A stretch of DNA of 8,026 bases from Oscillospiraceae bacterium. Lineage in GTDB: Bacteria > Bacillota > Clostridia > UMGS1883. Position 1 is the first letter of the stretch. Every line of letters starts with the position of its first letter. The position numbers were made by a program, and so were the translations under genes. This document shows positions 1-6,756 of this stretch, one piece after another. The DNA is taken from positions 1-8,026 of the forward strand of contig SVJI01000062.1 in the NCBI GenBank assembly GCA_015069065.1, in the 5' to 3' direction. The notes beneath the pieces are model-generated. The model was not told the DNA's origin. It did not search any database and worked only from the letters and a program-made list of their open reading frames with translations.

Positions 1-297
1 TGTTCCGCTGAGTGCGGTAAACAGGTAAGCCTCTCCGTCTACGGCAACTGCGGCACAGTGCATAAGCATGGCATCGTAATCGAGGATTTTACGGCATATG
101 ATTCTGTAGATTTCAAGCGATTCCAGGTAATCGTCCGAGAAATCGGGGTTTTGCTCGACGGCACGCGCCATAACTTCGTCGGGAACCTCAACAGTGAAAT
201 CTACCTTGCCATCGCCCTCAAATCCACGGCAAAATTCGTCAAAAAACGGATATTTGTTCTTTACATCAATAACAAGACCTGCAATTTTTATAATCAT
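1..297 (-). CDS. HPr kinase/PEP carboxykinase-like P-loop protein, N-terminal part (runs off window)
   Basis: The first 99 residues of a minus-strand protein are present; the gene continues beyond base 1. It starts at ATG 297-295, with a good ribosome site GGGAGG at 310-305, seven bases upstream. Near the window edge the sequence reads MHCAAVAVDGEAYLFTALSGT. This resembles the strand leading into a Walker A loop (usually SGTGKST) in HPr kinase C-terminal/PEP carboxykinase-like ATPases, which occur as uncharacterised proteins in many Clostridia. The preceding 75 residues are acidic and carry no motif I recognise. The gene begins 20 bases after the lysA stop on the same strand, so the two are probably co-transcribed. 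The phosphate-binding lysine lies outside the window, so the family call rests on the HCAAV...FTALSGT pattern alone. The substrate is unknown. Confidence 0.6.
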   Translation of the reverse strand, partial: MIIKIAGLVIDVKNKYPFFDEFCRGFEGDGKVDFTVEVPDEVMARAVEQNPDFSDDYLESLEIYRIICRKILDYDAMLMHCAAVAVDGEAYLFTALSGT

Positions 298-317
298 GGG
301 AAAACCTCCCTGCTTAG

Positions 318-1613
318 TTATAAATCATTTTTTGCGACATGTTCGTAGGTTTCTCGTTTTACCGCAATGCGGCTTTTTCCGTCCTTAATCATTACAATCG
401 GAGGACGGGGGATTCTGTTGTAGTTTGATGACATGGAGTAATTGTAAGCACCTGTTGTCAGCACTGCAAGGATGTCGCCTTTCTGACATTTTTGCAGCAT
501 CATATCTTCTGCAATAAGGTCACCGCTTTCACAGCATTTTCCTGCAATTGTGGCGCAAAAATCTGCTTTCTCGTTTGCCTTGTTGGCAATAAGCGCACTG
601 TATTGGCTTTTGTAAAGTGCATATCGGGGATTGTCTGTCATTCCGCCGTCGATAGCTACATAGCTTTTGTATCCCGTTATTGTTTTAACACTTCCTACGC
701 TATAGAGAGTGATTCCTGCATCGGCAACGATGCTTCTTCCCGGCTCCATAAGTATTTTCGGAACATCAATATTAACTGCCTGACACTTTTCTTTGACATG
801 AATGCTGATTTCCTCAATCGTTTTTTCAATATCAAGGTGTGGGTCTTCCTCAACATAACGCACACCGAATCCGCCGCCCAGATTAAGTATCCGTGCCTCA
901 TAACCGAGTTTTTCTTTTACAGCTACGATAAAGTCAATCATTATATCAGCACTGTCGCAGAAGGTCTGTCCGTCAAACACCTGAGAGCCTACATGACAGT
1001 GAAATCCCTCTAAGCTGATGTTGGGCAGGGTAAGTGCATATTTTACAATTTCCATAGCCTGTCCTGTTTCAATGGCTGTGCCGAATTTGGAGTCCACCTG
1101 ACCTGTCCGCACAGCTTCATAGGTATGGGTATCAATACCGGGTGTCAAACGCAGTATTATCTTTTGGGTTATGTTTCTTTTACCTGCCAGAGTGTTTATA
1201 CTGTCAAGCTCTTCTATGCAGTCAGCCATGAAAAAGCCGACATTGCAGTCCATTGCAAAGGCTATCTCGTCATCGGTTTTATTGTTTCCGTGGAAATATA
1301 CCCTTTCCATCGGGAAACCTGCTTCTTTGGCAGTGTAAATCTCACCTCCGGAAACCACATCAACAGACATACCCTCTTCTTTTACGACTCTGTATATTTC
1401 CTTAAAGCTAAGTGCCTTACTTGCAAAGAGTGCACTGCTGTCTTTACCGAAAAATTTCTGCATCGCGCCGATATAGGCTCTGCACTTTCTGCGGACACAA
1501 TCTTCATCTATAACATAAAGAGGCGTTTTATACTCCTTTGCAAGAACGGTTGTGTCAATCCCTGCAAAGGTAAGGTGCCCCTGCTCATTAACATTGAGAT
1601 TAGTATGTAACAT
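318..1613 (-). CDS. lysA: Diaminopimelate decarboxylase
   Basis: This PLP enzyme (EC 4.1.1.20) decarboxylates meso-diaminopimelate to L-lysine, the last step of lysine synthesis, in the cytoplasm. The 431-residue length is normal for the family. The N-terminal alanine-racemase-like barrel has the PLP lysine K66 in ALFASKALS, HCHVGSQ at 205-211, and the phosphate-binding glycine run GGGFG at 246-250. EPGRS at 290-294 follows. The C-terminal beta domain carries CESGD at 361-365, which supplies the catalytic cysteine of the partner subunit, and GAYNYSMSSNYN from 388. All expected catalytic positions look intact. The ATG start at 1613 is preceded by AAAGGA (1630-1625), 11 bases away. A promoter lies about 50 bases upstream, and the short leader leaves no room for a lysine riboswitch. 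The downstream P-loop gene probably shares the transcript. Confidence 0.96.
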   Translation of the reverse strand: MLHTNLNVNEQGHLTFAGIDTTVLAKEYKTPLYVIDEDCVRRKCRAYIGAMQKFFGKDSSALFASKALSFKEIYRVVKEEGMSVDVVSGGEIYTAKEAGFPMERVYFHGNNKTDDEIAFAMDCNVGFFMADCIEELDSINTLAGKRNITQKIILRLTPGIDTHTYEAVRTGQVDSKFGTAIETGQAMEIVKYALTLPNISLEGFHCHVGSQVFDGQTFCDSADIMIDFIVAVKEKLGYEARILNLGGGFGVRYVEEDPHLDIEKTIEEISIHVKEKCQAVNIDVPKILMEPGRSIVADAGITLYSVGSVKTITGYKSYVAIDGGMTDNPRYALYKSQYSALIANKANEKADFCATIAGKCCESGDLIAEDMMLQKCQKGDILAVLTTGAYNYSMSSNYNRIPRPPIVMIKDGKSRIAVKRETYEHVAKNDL

Positions 1614-1659
1614 TTGCTATCAATTCCTTTCGCCTGAAGAAAAATACCACCACTATATA

Positions 1660-1688
1660 ATTTTATACTTTTTTAAGGGAAAAGGCAA
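1660..1688 (-). promoter_or_regulatory. Probable lysA promoter
   Basis: On the minus strand TTGCCT (1688-1683) is followed after 17 bases by TAAAAT (1665-1660). This fits a sigma-A type promoter with start near 1653, about 40 bases before the lysA ATG. The -35 box is only a partial match, and the surrounding DNA is AT-rich enough to give chance hits. Confidence 0.5.
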
Positions 1689-1756
1689 TACATATTTTAA
1701 AAAAACTGACTTTTGACTAATTAAAGCAATAAACCCAAAAAAATTACAAAAAACTC

Positions 1757-1787
1757 TTGACATGCCCCCACCCCCGAGTAGTATAAT
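1757..1787 (+). promoter_or_regulatory. Sigma-A type promoter with perfect boxes and a 19-base spacer
   Basis: TTGACA (1757-1762) and TATAAT (1782-1787) both match consensus exactly. The spacer is 19 bases rather than 17 and is unusually C-rich (a CCCCCACCCCC tract). Transcription would begin near 1794, just before the first hairpin of the structured RNA. No other plus-strand promoter of similar quality is visible before potA. Confidence 0.75.
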
Positions 1788-1826
1788 AAAAAAAGCAGGT
1801 GATTTCCTGAGGGAAATCTTAAGACG

Positions 1827-1994
1827 ATGGGTAAATTCAAAGAATTTCAATCGGAGTCTTCAAAGCAAATATTTTTGGACCACTCCCACGGTGGAGTTGA
1901 GGCCATACGGACAGCCGGGTCCACTGCCGATTGGCGGCTTGCCGCCTTATTGATTGAGTTAAAAGCTCAGTTTTATAAGTTGGTTACTTTATAA
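1827..1994 (+). other. Small ORF of 55 codons inside the structured RNA, doubtful
   Basis: ATG at 1827 opens a frame to TAA at 1992-1994. The product begins MGKFKEFQSESSKQIFLD and ends FYKLVTL. It looks soluble, with no signal peptide or membrane segment, and I recognise no domain. A GAGGG sequence lies at 1809-1813, 13 bases before the ATG, which is far for a ribosome site and sits within a hairpin. The ATG itself is in the stem of the next hairpin (1821-1860). The coincidence with many helices makes a chance frame more likely than a gene, but a leader peptide or small protein cannot be excluded. In-frame extension upstream is blocked by TGA at 1800-1802. Confidence 0.2.
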
Positions 1995-2083
1995 CCGATA
2001 TGCGTATTGCGCAAACTTGTGAAATGGTCAATAAGAGTAGTAAAAGTATTATTGCTATATAGACTCTGTATGCCCAATATCTT

Positions 2084-2119
2084 GACTTTCCGTTTTTTTA
2101 AGGCGGGGTGTCGTTTTTT
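2084..2119 (+). terminator. Intrinsic terminator of the structured RNA
   Basis: GACTTTCCG (2084-2092) pairs with CGGGGTGTC (2104-2112) over 9 bp, with one U-U mismatch and two G-U pairs. A run of six T (2114-2119) follows one base later. Together with the promoter near 1757-1787 it would define a free-standing transcript. Confidence 0.7.
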
Positions 2120-2128
2120 AGGATATTT

Positions 2129-2165
2129 AACGCAAGTTGTGTAATTCAGCTTGCGTTTTTATTTT
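2129..2165 (+). terminator. Second terminator hairpin just before potA, possible attenuator
   Basis: AACGCAAGTTG (2129-2139) pairs with CAGCTTGCGTT (2147-2157), 11 bp with one G-U pair, around a 7-base loop. The T-rich tract TTTTTATTTT (2156-2165) follows. The hairpin ends about 16 bases before the potA ribosome site, too close for a promoter in between. Transcripts reaching potA must therefore read through it. An upstream AACTTG (2014-2019) is complementary to CAAGTT in its left arm (2133-2138) and could form a weak alternative pairing. Confidence 0.7.
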
Positions 2166-2185
2166 GCAAAAAAGAGGTGTTTTAA

Positions 2186-3673
2186 TTGGCGGAGAATGTA
2201 ATCATTGAACTTAAAAACGTGTCAAAGCATTTCGGTCAGACATATGCTGTTGACAATTTTAATCTCTACGTTAAAAAAGGGGAGTTTATAACTTTTCTGG
2301 GTCCCAGCGGATGCGGAAAAACGACCACGCTCAGAATGATAGCAGGATTTGAGCTTCCTACTGAGGGGCAGATTCTGCTTAACGGAAAGGATATAACGCT
2401 CCTTCCACCATACAAAAGACCTGTAAATACCGTTTTCCAGAAATATGCACTTTTCCCCCATATGGATGTTTATGACAATGTTGCTTTCGGGTTAAAGCTG
2501 AAGAAGATTTCAGACGGTGGAAAACTGCGCCGCCTTACTACGGCAGAAATTGATAAAAAGGTTAAAAATGCGCTCAAAATAGTTGATTTGGAAGAATATG
2601 AGGCGCGCGATATTTCCACATTGTCAGGCGGTCAGCAGCAGAGAATTGCCATTGCCCGTGCGATTGTTAATGAACCGGAAATTCTGCTCCTTGATGAGCC
2701 TCTTGGTGCTCTCGACCTTAAGATGCGCAAGGATATGCAGCTTGAGCTTAAGGAAATGCATAAAAAACTGGGCATAACTTTCATATATGTTACACATGAT
2801 CAGGAGGAAGCGCTGACTCTTTCTGACACAGTGGTAGTTATGAAGGACGGTATGATTCAGCAGATTGGAACTCCTGAGGATATTTATAATGAGCCGAAGA
2901 ATGCTTTTGTTGCAAACTTTATAGGAGAAAGCAATATTTACAGCGGAACAGTGACCGGTGATAAAAAAGTCCGCTTTATAAATCATACCTTTGACTGTGT
3001 TGATGCATTCCCGCGTAATGAAAAGGTAGACGTTGTTATACGCCCCGAGGATGTTCATATCACCTCCGAGGAGGGCGCTATGGCAAGTGGCAAAATTGTC
3101 AGCAAGGTTTTCAAGGGAATCCACTATGAATATATAATGATGGTGGGCAGAAATGAGCTTACCATTGTTGATACACGCAATTTAGAGGTGGATAAGGTCT
3201 ACGGATTTAATATCGAGCCTGACGGTATCCATATCATGAAAAAAGAGCTTACTGCTAATATATATAACGATGCATATATTGATAAAAACAACCGTGTTGT
3301 TATATCCGAGTGTGGCTTTGAATGTGATATTACTTCGCTTGTTCCCGGCTCGGTTGTAGATGAGGAGGGGTATGTTGTTGCACCCGACGGCACACGCTAC
3401 GATTTCACAGATGCCGATGTAAAGGCGGAAATTGGCCTTAAAAATATTGAAATTCTGGATGATGAGGAAGCAGGTAATGTAAGGGGAGAGATTGTATCTA
3501 TTATATACAAGGGTGACCACTACCAGCTTACTGTACGTACAGAGCAGGATGAGGATTTCGTTCTTGACACTGAATATACCTATGATGAAAATGACCTTGT
3601 AGGTCTGAGTGTAAATGCGCAGGACATCAAGCTTACCTTAAAGGGGGAGGCAAAGAAATATGCGAAAAAATAA
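2186..3673 (+). CDS. potA: Spermidine/putrescine ABC importer ATP-binding protein with extended C-terminus
   Basis: This is the cytoplasmic ATPase that powers polyamine import through PotB-PotC. The nucleotide-binding domain has Walker A GPSGCGKTT (39-47), Q-loop Q85 in NTVFQKYALFPHM, signature LSGGQ (146-150), Walker B EILLLDEP (165-172) and switch H204. The stretch around VVIRPEDVHIT (283-293) is a TOBE domain typical of the PotA/MalK group. The protein has 495 residues, whereas PotA proteins usually have about 350-380. The extra C-terminal part (about 355-495) contains a stretch near 433-487 (RGEIVSIIYKGDHYQLTVRT onward) that repeats the pattern of the first TOBE (GKIVSKVFKGIHYEYIMMVG, 302-321). 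The start is TTG at 2186, six bases after GAGGTG (2174-2179); no nearby ATG is in frame. It is the first gene of the operon and overlaps potB by 14 bases. Import of another organic cation or amine cannot be excluded. Confidence 0.92.
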   Translation: MAENVIIELKNVSKHFGQTYAVDNFNLYVKKGEFITFLGPSGCGKTTTLRMIAGFELPTEGQILLNGKDITLLPPYKRPVNTVFQKYALFPHMDVYDNVAFGLKLKKISDGGKLRRLTTAEIDKKVKNALKIVDLEEYEARDISTLSGGQQQRIAIARAIVNEPEILLLDEPLGALDLKMRKDMQLELKEMHKKLGITFIYVTHDQEEALTLSDTVVVMKDGMIQQIGTPEDIYNEPKNAFVANFIGESNIYSGTVTGDKKVRFINHTFDCVDAFPRNEKVDVVIRPEDVHITSEEGAMASGKIVSKVFKGIHYEYIMMVGRNELTIVDTRNLEVDKVYGFNIEPDGIHIMKKELTANIYNDAYIDKNNRVVISECGFECDITSLVPGSVVDEEGYVVAPDGTRYDFTDADVKAEIGLKNIEILDDEEAGNVRGEIVSIIYKGDHYQLTVRTEQDEDFVLDTEYTYDENDLVGLSVNAQDIKLTLKGEAKKYAKK

Positions 3674-4457
3674 GGCTTTTTCCAGAAAAATTCTTGCCTT
3701 GCCTTATACTGTGTTTATGATTCTGTTTGTGGTAGTTCCTCTTGTCCTTATTATTGCATATGCATTTACAGATGAGAGCGGACGTATAACATTTGATAAT
3801 TTTCGTACATTTTTTTCGGGCGGACATAACATAAACACACTGATGTTCAGTATATTTATCGGCATGGCTAACACTGCAGTTTGTTTGCTTCTTGGCTACC
3901 CTGCGGCATATATACTGGCGAAAAAGGGGATGGGCTTCGGCAAGGCAACGGTACTGCTTTTCGTAATGCCCATGTGGATAAATTTCGTGCTGCGTACAGC
4001 GGCAACTCGCGACCTTCTTTTTGCCATGGGGATTAACGGCGGCGAGCATCCATACTTTTCCACTATGATAGGTATGGTATATAACTATCTGCCGTTTGTG
4101 ATTCTGCCCCTTTATACCACCATGACAAAAATGGACCTTAGTCTTATAGAGGCATCCTATGATCTTGGCGCCAATAAAGTGGAAACATTTTTCCTGACAG
4201 TACTTCCTATGACAATGCCGGGAATCGTATCTGCCGCGACTATGGTTTTCATGCCCACAATGAGCAGCTATGTTATCAGTGACGTTATGGGAGAAAGGAA
4301 GATTTCCCTTATCGGCAACAGCATACAGCTTTATTTTGATCAGGGCTTGTGGCATATAGGAAGTCTTGTTGCATTGATAATGCTGGTAATTATGGCATTC
4401 GGTTCGTTCTGCACCGAAACAGAGGCGGAAAATAATTCGAGGGGAGGTCTGTGGTGA
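3660..4457 (+). CDS. potB: Spermidine/putrescine ABC importer permease PotB
   Basis: This integral membrane subunit pairs with PotC to form the polyamine translocation path. The 265-residue protein has a short cationic N-terminus and about six membrane segments (roughly 12-34, 61-88, 95-115, 133-155, 182-207, 233-252). The EAA loop that docks on PotA is at 164-183 (EASYDLGANKVETFFLTVLP). The stretch PTMSSYVISDVMGERKISLI (199-218) fits the PotB subgroup, which usually has a PxxxxxxxPDLLGG-like segment here. ATG at 3660 lies inside the end of potA (14-base overlap), with a strong ribosome site GGGGGAGG about nine bases upstream, suggesting coupled translation. It ends in TGA that overlaps the potC start by one base. 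The tail after the last helix is short and polar. Confidence 0.92.
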   Translation: MRKNKAFSRKILALPYTVFMILFVVVPLVLIIAYAFTDESGRITFDNFRTFFSGGHNINTLMFSIFIGMANTAVCLLLGYPAAYILAKKGMGFGKATVLLFVMPMWINFVLRTAATRDLLFAMGINGGEHPYFSTMIGMVYNYLPFVILPLYTTMTKMDLSLIEASYDLGANKVETFFLTVLPMTMPGIVSAATMVFMPTMSSYVISDVMGERKISLIGNSIQLYFDQGLWHIGSLVALIMLVIMAFGSFCTETEAENNSRGGLW

Positions 4458-5266
4458 TGGATAAACGCAGATTTTCGCTTGCAGATTTCCTGTGCAAGTT
4501 TTACGTATATATACTTCTTTTGTTGATGTATGCACCGATTTTGCTTTTGATTGTCTACAGCTTTACCGACACAAAAATTATCGGTAACTGGAACGGCTTC
4601 AGCCTGCGCTTATATACCGCACTATTTAATGACAGTGAGATAATGCAGGCATTTACAAATACTTTTTTGGTAGCAATTTCCTCCGCAGTTGTATCAACGG
4701 TACTTGGAACCTTTGGCGCTATAGGTATATTTTACTGCAGTAAGCGCGGTAAGGCTGTTTTGGAGGGCATCAGTAATATTCCTGTTATAAATGCAGAAAT
4801 AGTAACGGCGCTTTCTCTTACAATTCTTTTCGTATTCTGCGGTGTAAAATTTAATTTTCTGACACTTCTTATCGGTCACGTAGTGCTGACGATACCCTTT
4901 GTGGTTCTGTCTGTGCGTCCCAAGCTGATGCAGATGGATGCCAATATCTATGAGGCTGCGCTCGATTTGGGTGCGACCCCCGGCAGGGCGTTGTGGTCAA
5001 TTATCATTCCTGAAATTATGCCGGGTGTGTTCTCGGGATTTATCCTCTCGGTGACACTCAGCCTCGATGATTATATTATAACGGCATTTACAAGGGACAC
5101 GGCGTTTCAGACTCTCAGCACTTATGTGTACGGTGTTACCAGTAAAAAGGGAACACTGCCTCCGTCGCTGCGTGCGCTGACGACAGTTATAACACTGATT
5201 GCTCTTTTAATACTTATAATTGTTAATATCAAAAGTACTAAGGAAAAGGAGAACATCCGTAAATGA
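4457..5266 (+). CDS. potC: Spermidine/putrescine ABC importer permease PotC
   Basis: The second membrane subunit of the importer has 269 residues. It has about six hydrophobic segments (roughly 16-36, 66-94, 106-130, 133-155, 188-210, 242-258) and the EAA loop at 166-185 (EAALDLGATPGRALWSIIIP). SLDDYIITAFT (202-212) and the TLSTYVYG segment are characteristic of PotC. I chose ATG 4457 because the ribosome site GGAGG (4443-4447) is nine bases upstream and the start forms a TGATG junction with the potB stop. In-frame GTG codons at 4451 and 4454 are alternatives, but the first lies only three bases from the ribosome site. The gene overlaps potD by four bases (ATGA). Confidence 0.93.
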   Translation: MDKRRFSLADFLCKFYVYILLLLMYAPILLLIVYSFTDTKIIGNWNGFSLRLYTALFNDSEIMQAFTNTFLVAISSAVVSTVLGTFGAIGIFYCSKRGKAVLEGISNIPVINAEIVTALSLTILFVFCGVKFNFLTLLIGHVVLTIPFVVLSVRPKLMQMDANIYEAALDLGATPGRALWSIIIPEIMPGVFSGFILSVTLSLDDYIITAFTRDTAFQTLSTYVYGVTSKKGTLPPSLRALTTVITLIALLILIIVNIKSTKEKENIRK

Positions 5267-6705
5267 AAAGATTTGGTGCATTGATTCTGTGTGCTATGCT
5301 GTGCATCGCACTTGTTCCCGATGTATATGCGCGCGAGGAGATTTTGCGTGTATATAACTGGCAGGACTATATTAACGAGGGTAAAGATGATGATGGTGCA
5401 AAAATCGCCGAATCGGTAATTGAATTGTGGGAAGAGGACTATTATGAAAGAACAGGTAAGCGCGTGCGCGTGCAGTACGATACCTTTGAAACAAACGAAA
5501 CCATGCTCAATACACTGCGCACAGGAAAAACCTCCTACGATTTGGTTTGTCCTTCTGACTATGTAATTCAGAAGATGCTGTCGGCAACTCTTTCAGGAGA
5601 GGATGACAGTATATCTATTGAGAAATATGATATTTCCACCATGACAAACTACAACCGCTATGTTTCTCCGTATATTTCACAGTTGTTTGAGAAAAACGGC
5701 TGGACAGATTATGCCGTGGCATATATGTGGGGAACAGTGGGCTTTATGTATAACCCCGAAGCGGTAAAAAAAGAGGATGTTTCAACATGGGACTTCTTCT
5801 GGAATACAGATTATAAAAACCGTGCAACCTGCAAAGATGTGTCGCGTGACGCATATGTTATAGGCTCGCTATATGCTCACTCACAGGAGCTTCAAAAGGC
5901 TGCACAAAATTATAAAAGCGGAAAAATAACTGCTGATGAACTGCAGAAAATTGTAAATGCAGCGGCGAATGATACATCGGCAGAAAATATTGAAGAGGTC
6001 GGCAGAGTCCTTACAGAAATGAAGAATAACATCTATGGCTTCGAGGTTGACTCAGGTAAGACGGATATCGTATCAGGAAAGATAGACGCAAATCTGGCGT
6101 GGAGCGGAGATGCGGTATATGCCATGGACCTTGCAGAGGAAGAGGATGATAAGGAGCTTGCTTTCGTTATTCCTCGGGAGGGCAGCACTATCTGGTTTGA
6201 CGGATGGGTAATGCCCAAGGGAGCAAATACAGCCTTGGCACAGGATTTTGTAGACTTTTTGTGCGTACCTGAAATTGCTGCGATGAACATGGATTATATC
6301 GGATATACCAGTGCTATCGCAGGTGACCAGATTTTCGACCTTGTGAGGGAGAATTATGAGGACGGGGACGGAAAGTACGAATATGACCTTTCCTACTTTT
6401 TTGCAGGAACATTGTCTGAGGACAGGTATGATGAAAATAACCGTGCTATTATCCGCACTGACACAATAGGACGTCAGCTTACAACCCAGTATCCGTCTCT
6501 TGACGAGGTGGCGCGCTGCGGAATAATGGAGGACTTTGGTGACAGAAATCAGGCAGTACTCGAAATGTGGTCTGTAGTTAAAAGTAACAATGTATCCGCA
6601 TTTTCTTATGTGATGATGGCAGTTCTTTTTATAATGATGATTGCTATGATGGCATCGACTATACGCCGTAAGACAAAGAAAAAGAGACGGATGAGAAGAA
6701 GATAG
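5263..6705 (+). CDS. potD: Polyamine-binding protein PotD with C-terminal membrane anchor
   Basis: The extracellular substrate-binding protein delivers spermidine/putrescine to PotBC. A Sec-type signal (KRFGALILCAMLCIALV) probably ends at VYA-RE (residue 23). The mature part has family landmarks: VYNWQDYI (30-37), YDLVCPSDYVI (92-102), YMWGTVGFMYN (154-164), LAWSGDA (278-284) and IWFDGWVMPKG (310-320). W311 and D313 match the Trp-x-Asp that binds the polyamine amine groups in characterised PotD proteins. Residues 445-466 form a hydrophobic helix followed by a strongly basic tail (RRKTKKKRRMRRR), so the protein seems anchored by its C-terminus with the tail in the cytoplasm. No lipobox is convincing: the Cys at 10 follows Leu, not Gly or Ala. 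At 480 residues it is longer than usual (about 350). ATG 5263 overlaps the potC stop by four bases; ribosome site AGGAG at 5247-5251. Confidence 0.92.
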   Translation: MKRFGALILCAMLCIALVPDVYAREEILRVYNWQDYINEGKDDDGAKIAESVIELWEEDYYERTGKRVRVQYDTFETNETMLNTLRTGKTSYDLVCPSDYVIQKMLSATLSGEDDSISIEKYDISTMTNYNRYVSPYISQLFEKNGWTDYAVAYMWGTVGFMYNPEAVKKEDVSTWDFFWNTDYKNRATCKDVSRDAYVIGSLYAHSQELQKAAQNYKSGKITADELQKIVNAAANDTSAENIEEVGRVLTEMKNNIYGFEVDSGKTDIVSGKIDANLAWSGDAVYAMDLAEEEDDKELAFVIPREGSTIWFDGWVMPKGANTALAQDFVDFLCVPEIAAMNMDYIGYTSAIAGDQIFDLVRENYEDGDGKYEYDLSYFFAGTLSEDRYDENNRAIIRTDTIGRQLTTQYPSLDEVARCGIMEDFGDRNQAVLEMWSVVKSNNVSAFSYVMMAVLFIMMIAMMASTIRRKTKKKRRMRRR

Positions 6706-6750
6706 AAAAAATCCCCCAAGGCATTGAATCTAACGCCTTGGGGGCTTTAA
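6706..6750. terminator. Bidirectional terminator between potD and the AEC permease gene
   Basis: CCCCCAAGGC (6713-6722) and GCCTTGGGGG (6735-6744) form a perfect 10-bp stem with a 12-base loop. On the minus strand it is followed by a good T-tract (complement of AAAAAA at 6706-6711), so it fits best as the end of the permease gene. On the plus strand the tail CTTTAATATTTATT is weaker but probably also ends the pot operon. Confidence 0.85.
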
Positions 6751-6756
6751 TATTTA

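Larger units (their letters stand above)
1794..2119 (+). ncRNA. Structured non-coding RNA or leader RNA (family not confirmed)
   Basis: The stretch between a consensus promoter and an intrinsic terminator can fold into a chain of well-formed helices. In order these are: a perfect 7-bp hairpin with a TGAG loop (1801-1807/1812-1818); AAGAC+GAT (1821-1828) with ATC (1850-1852) and GTCTT (1856-1860), enclosing AAATTC/GAATTT (1833-1838/1842-1847); GGACC/GGTCC (1877-1881/1918-1922) enclosing ACTCC/GGAGT (1882-1886/1893-1897); GGCGG-CTTG-CCGCC (1933-1946); TGAG/CTCA (1955-1958/1966-1969); GGTTA/TAACC (1982-1986/1992-1996). A last domain is closed by GATAT/ATATC (1997-2001/2077-2081) and contains CAATAA/TTATTG (2029-2034/2049-2054). 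A terminator follows. Such density suggests a real structured RNA of about 325 bases. It could be a free ncRNA or a cis-acting leader for potABCD. From memory it loosely recalls the raiA-motif RNA of Firmicutes and Actinobacteria, but I cannot verify this. A 55-codon ORF lies inside it. Confidence 0.65.

Noticed and set aside
492..1610. Plus-strand open frames (173 and 161 codons) within lysA
   Set aside because: Both are antisense to a clearly intact lysA, have no plausible ribosome site, and show no recognisable protein features.
1614..1660. Lysine riboswitch or T-box upstream of lysA
   Set aside because: The probable lysA leader is only about 40 bases and shows no hairpins or T-box sequence.
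1762..1953. 63-codon frame starting in the promoter (MPPPPSS...)
   Set aside because: It begins within the promoter spacer, upstream of the expected transcript start, and its composition reflects the C-tract and structured RNA.
1950..1979. Possible internal promoter TTGATT-18-TATAAG
   Set aside because: The boxes are only partial matches inside an AT-rich hairpin region. Even if used, transcripts would still meet both terminators, so it would not change the reading of the potA leader.
2624..3124. 166-codon minus-strand frame opposite potA
   Set aside because: It is antisense to the conserved ATPase and TOBE region of potA, with no own promoter or domain.
3633..4535. 300-codon open frame on the minus strand opposite potB
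   Set aside because: It lies wholly antisense to potB and its junctions. The translation is rich in Cys, His, Lys and Tyr with no domain, signal or hydrophobic core, as expected from the complement of a membrane-protein gene.
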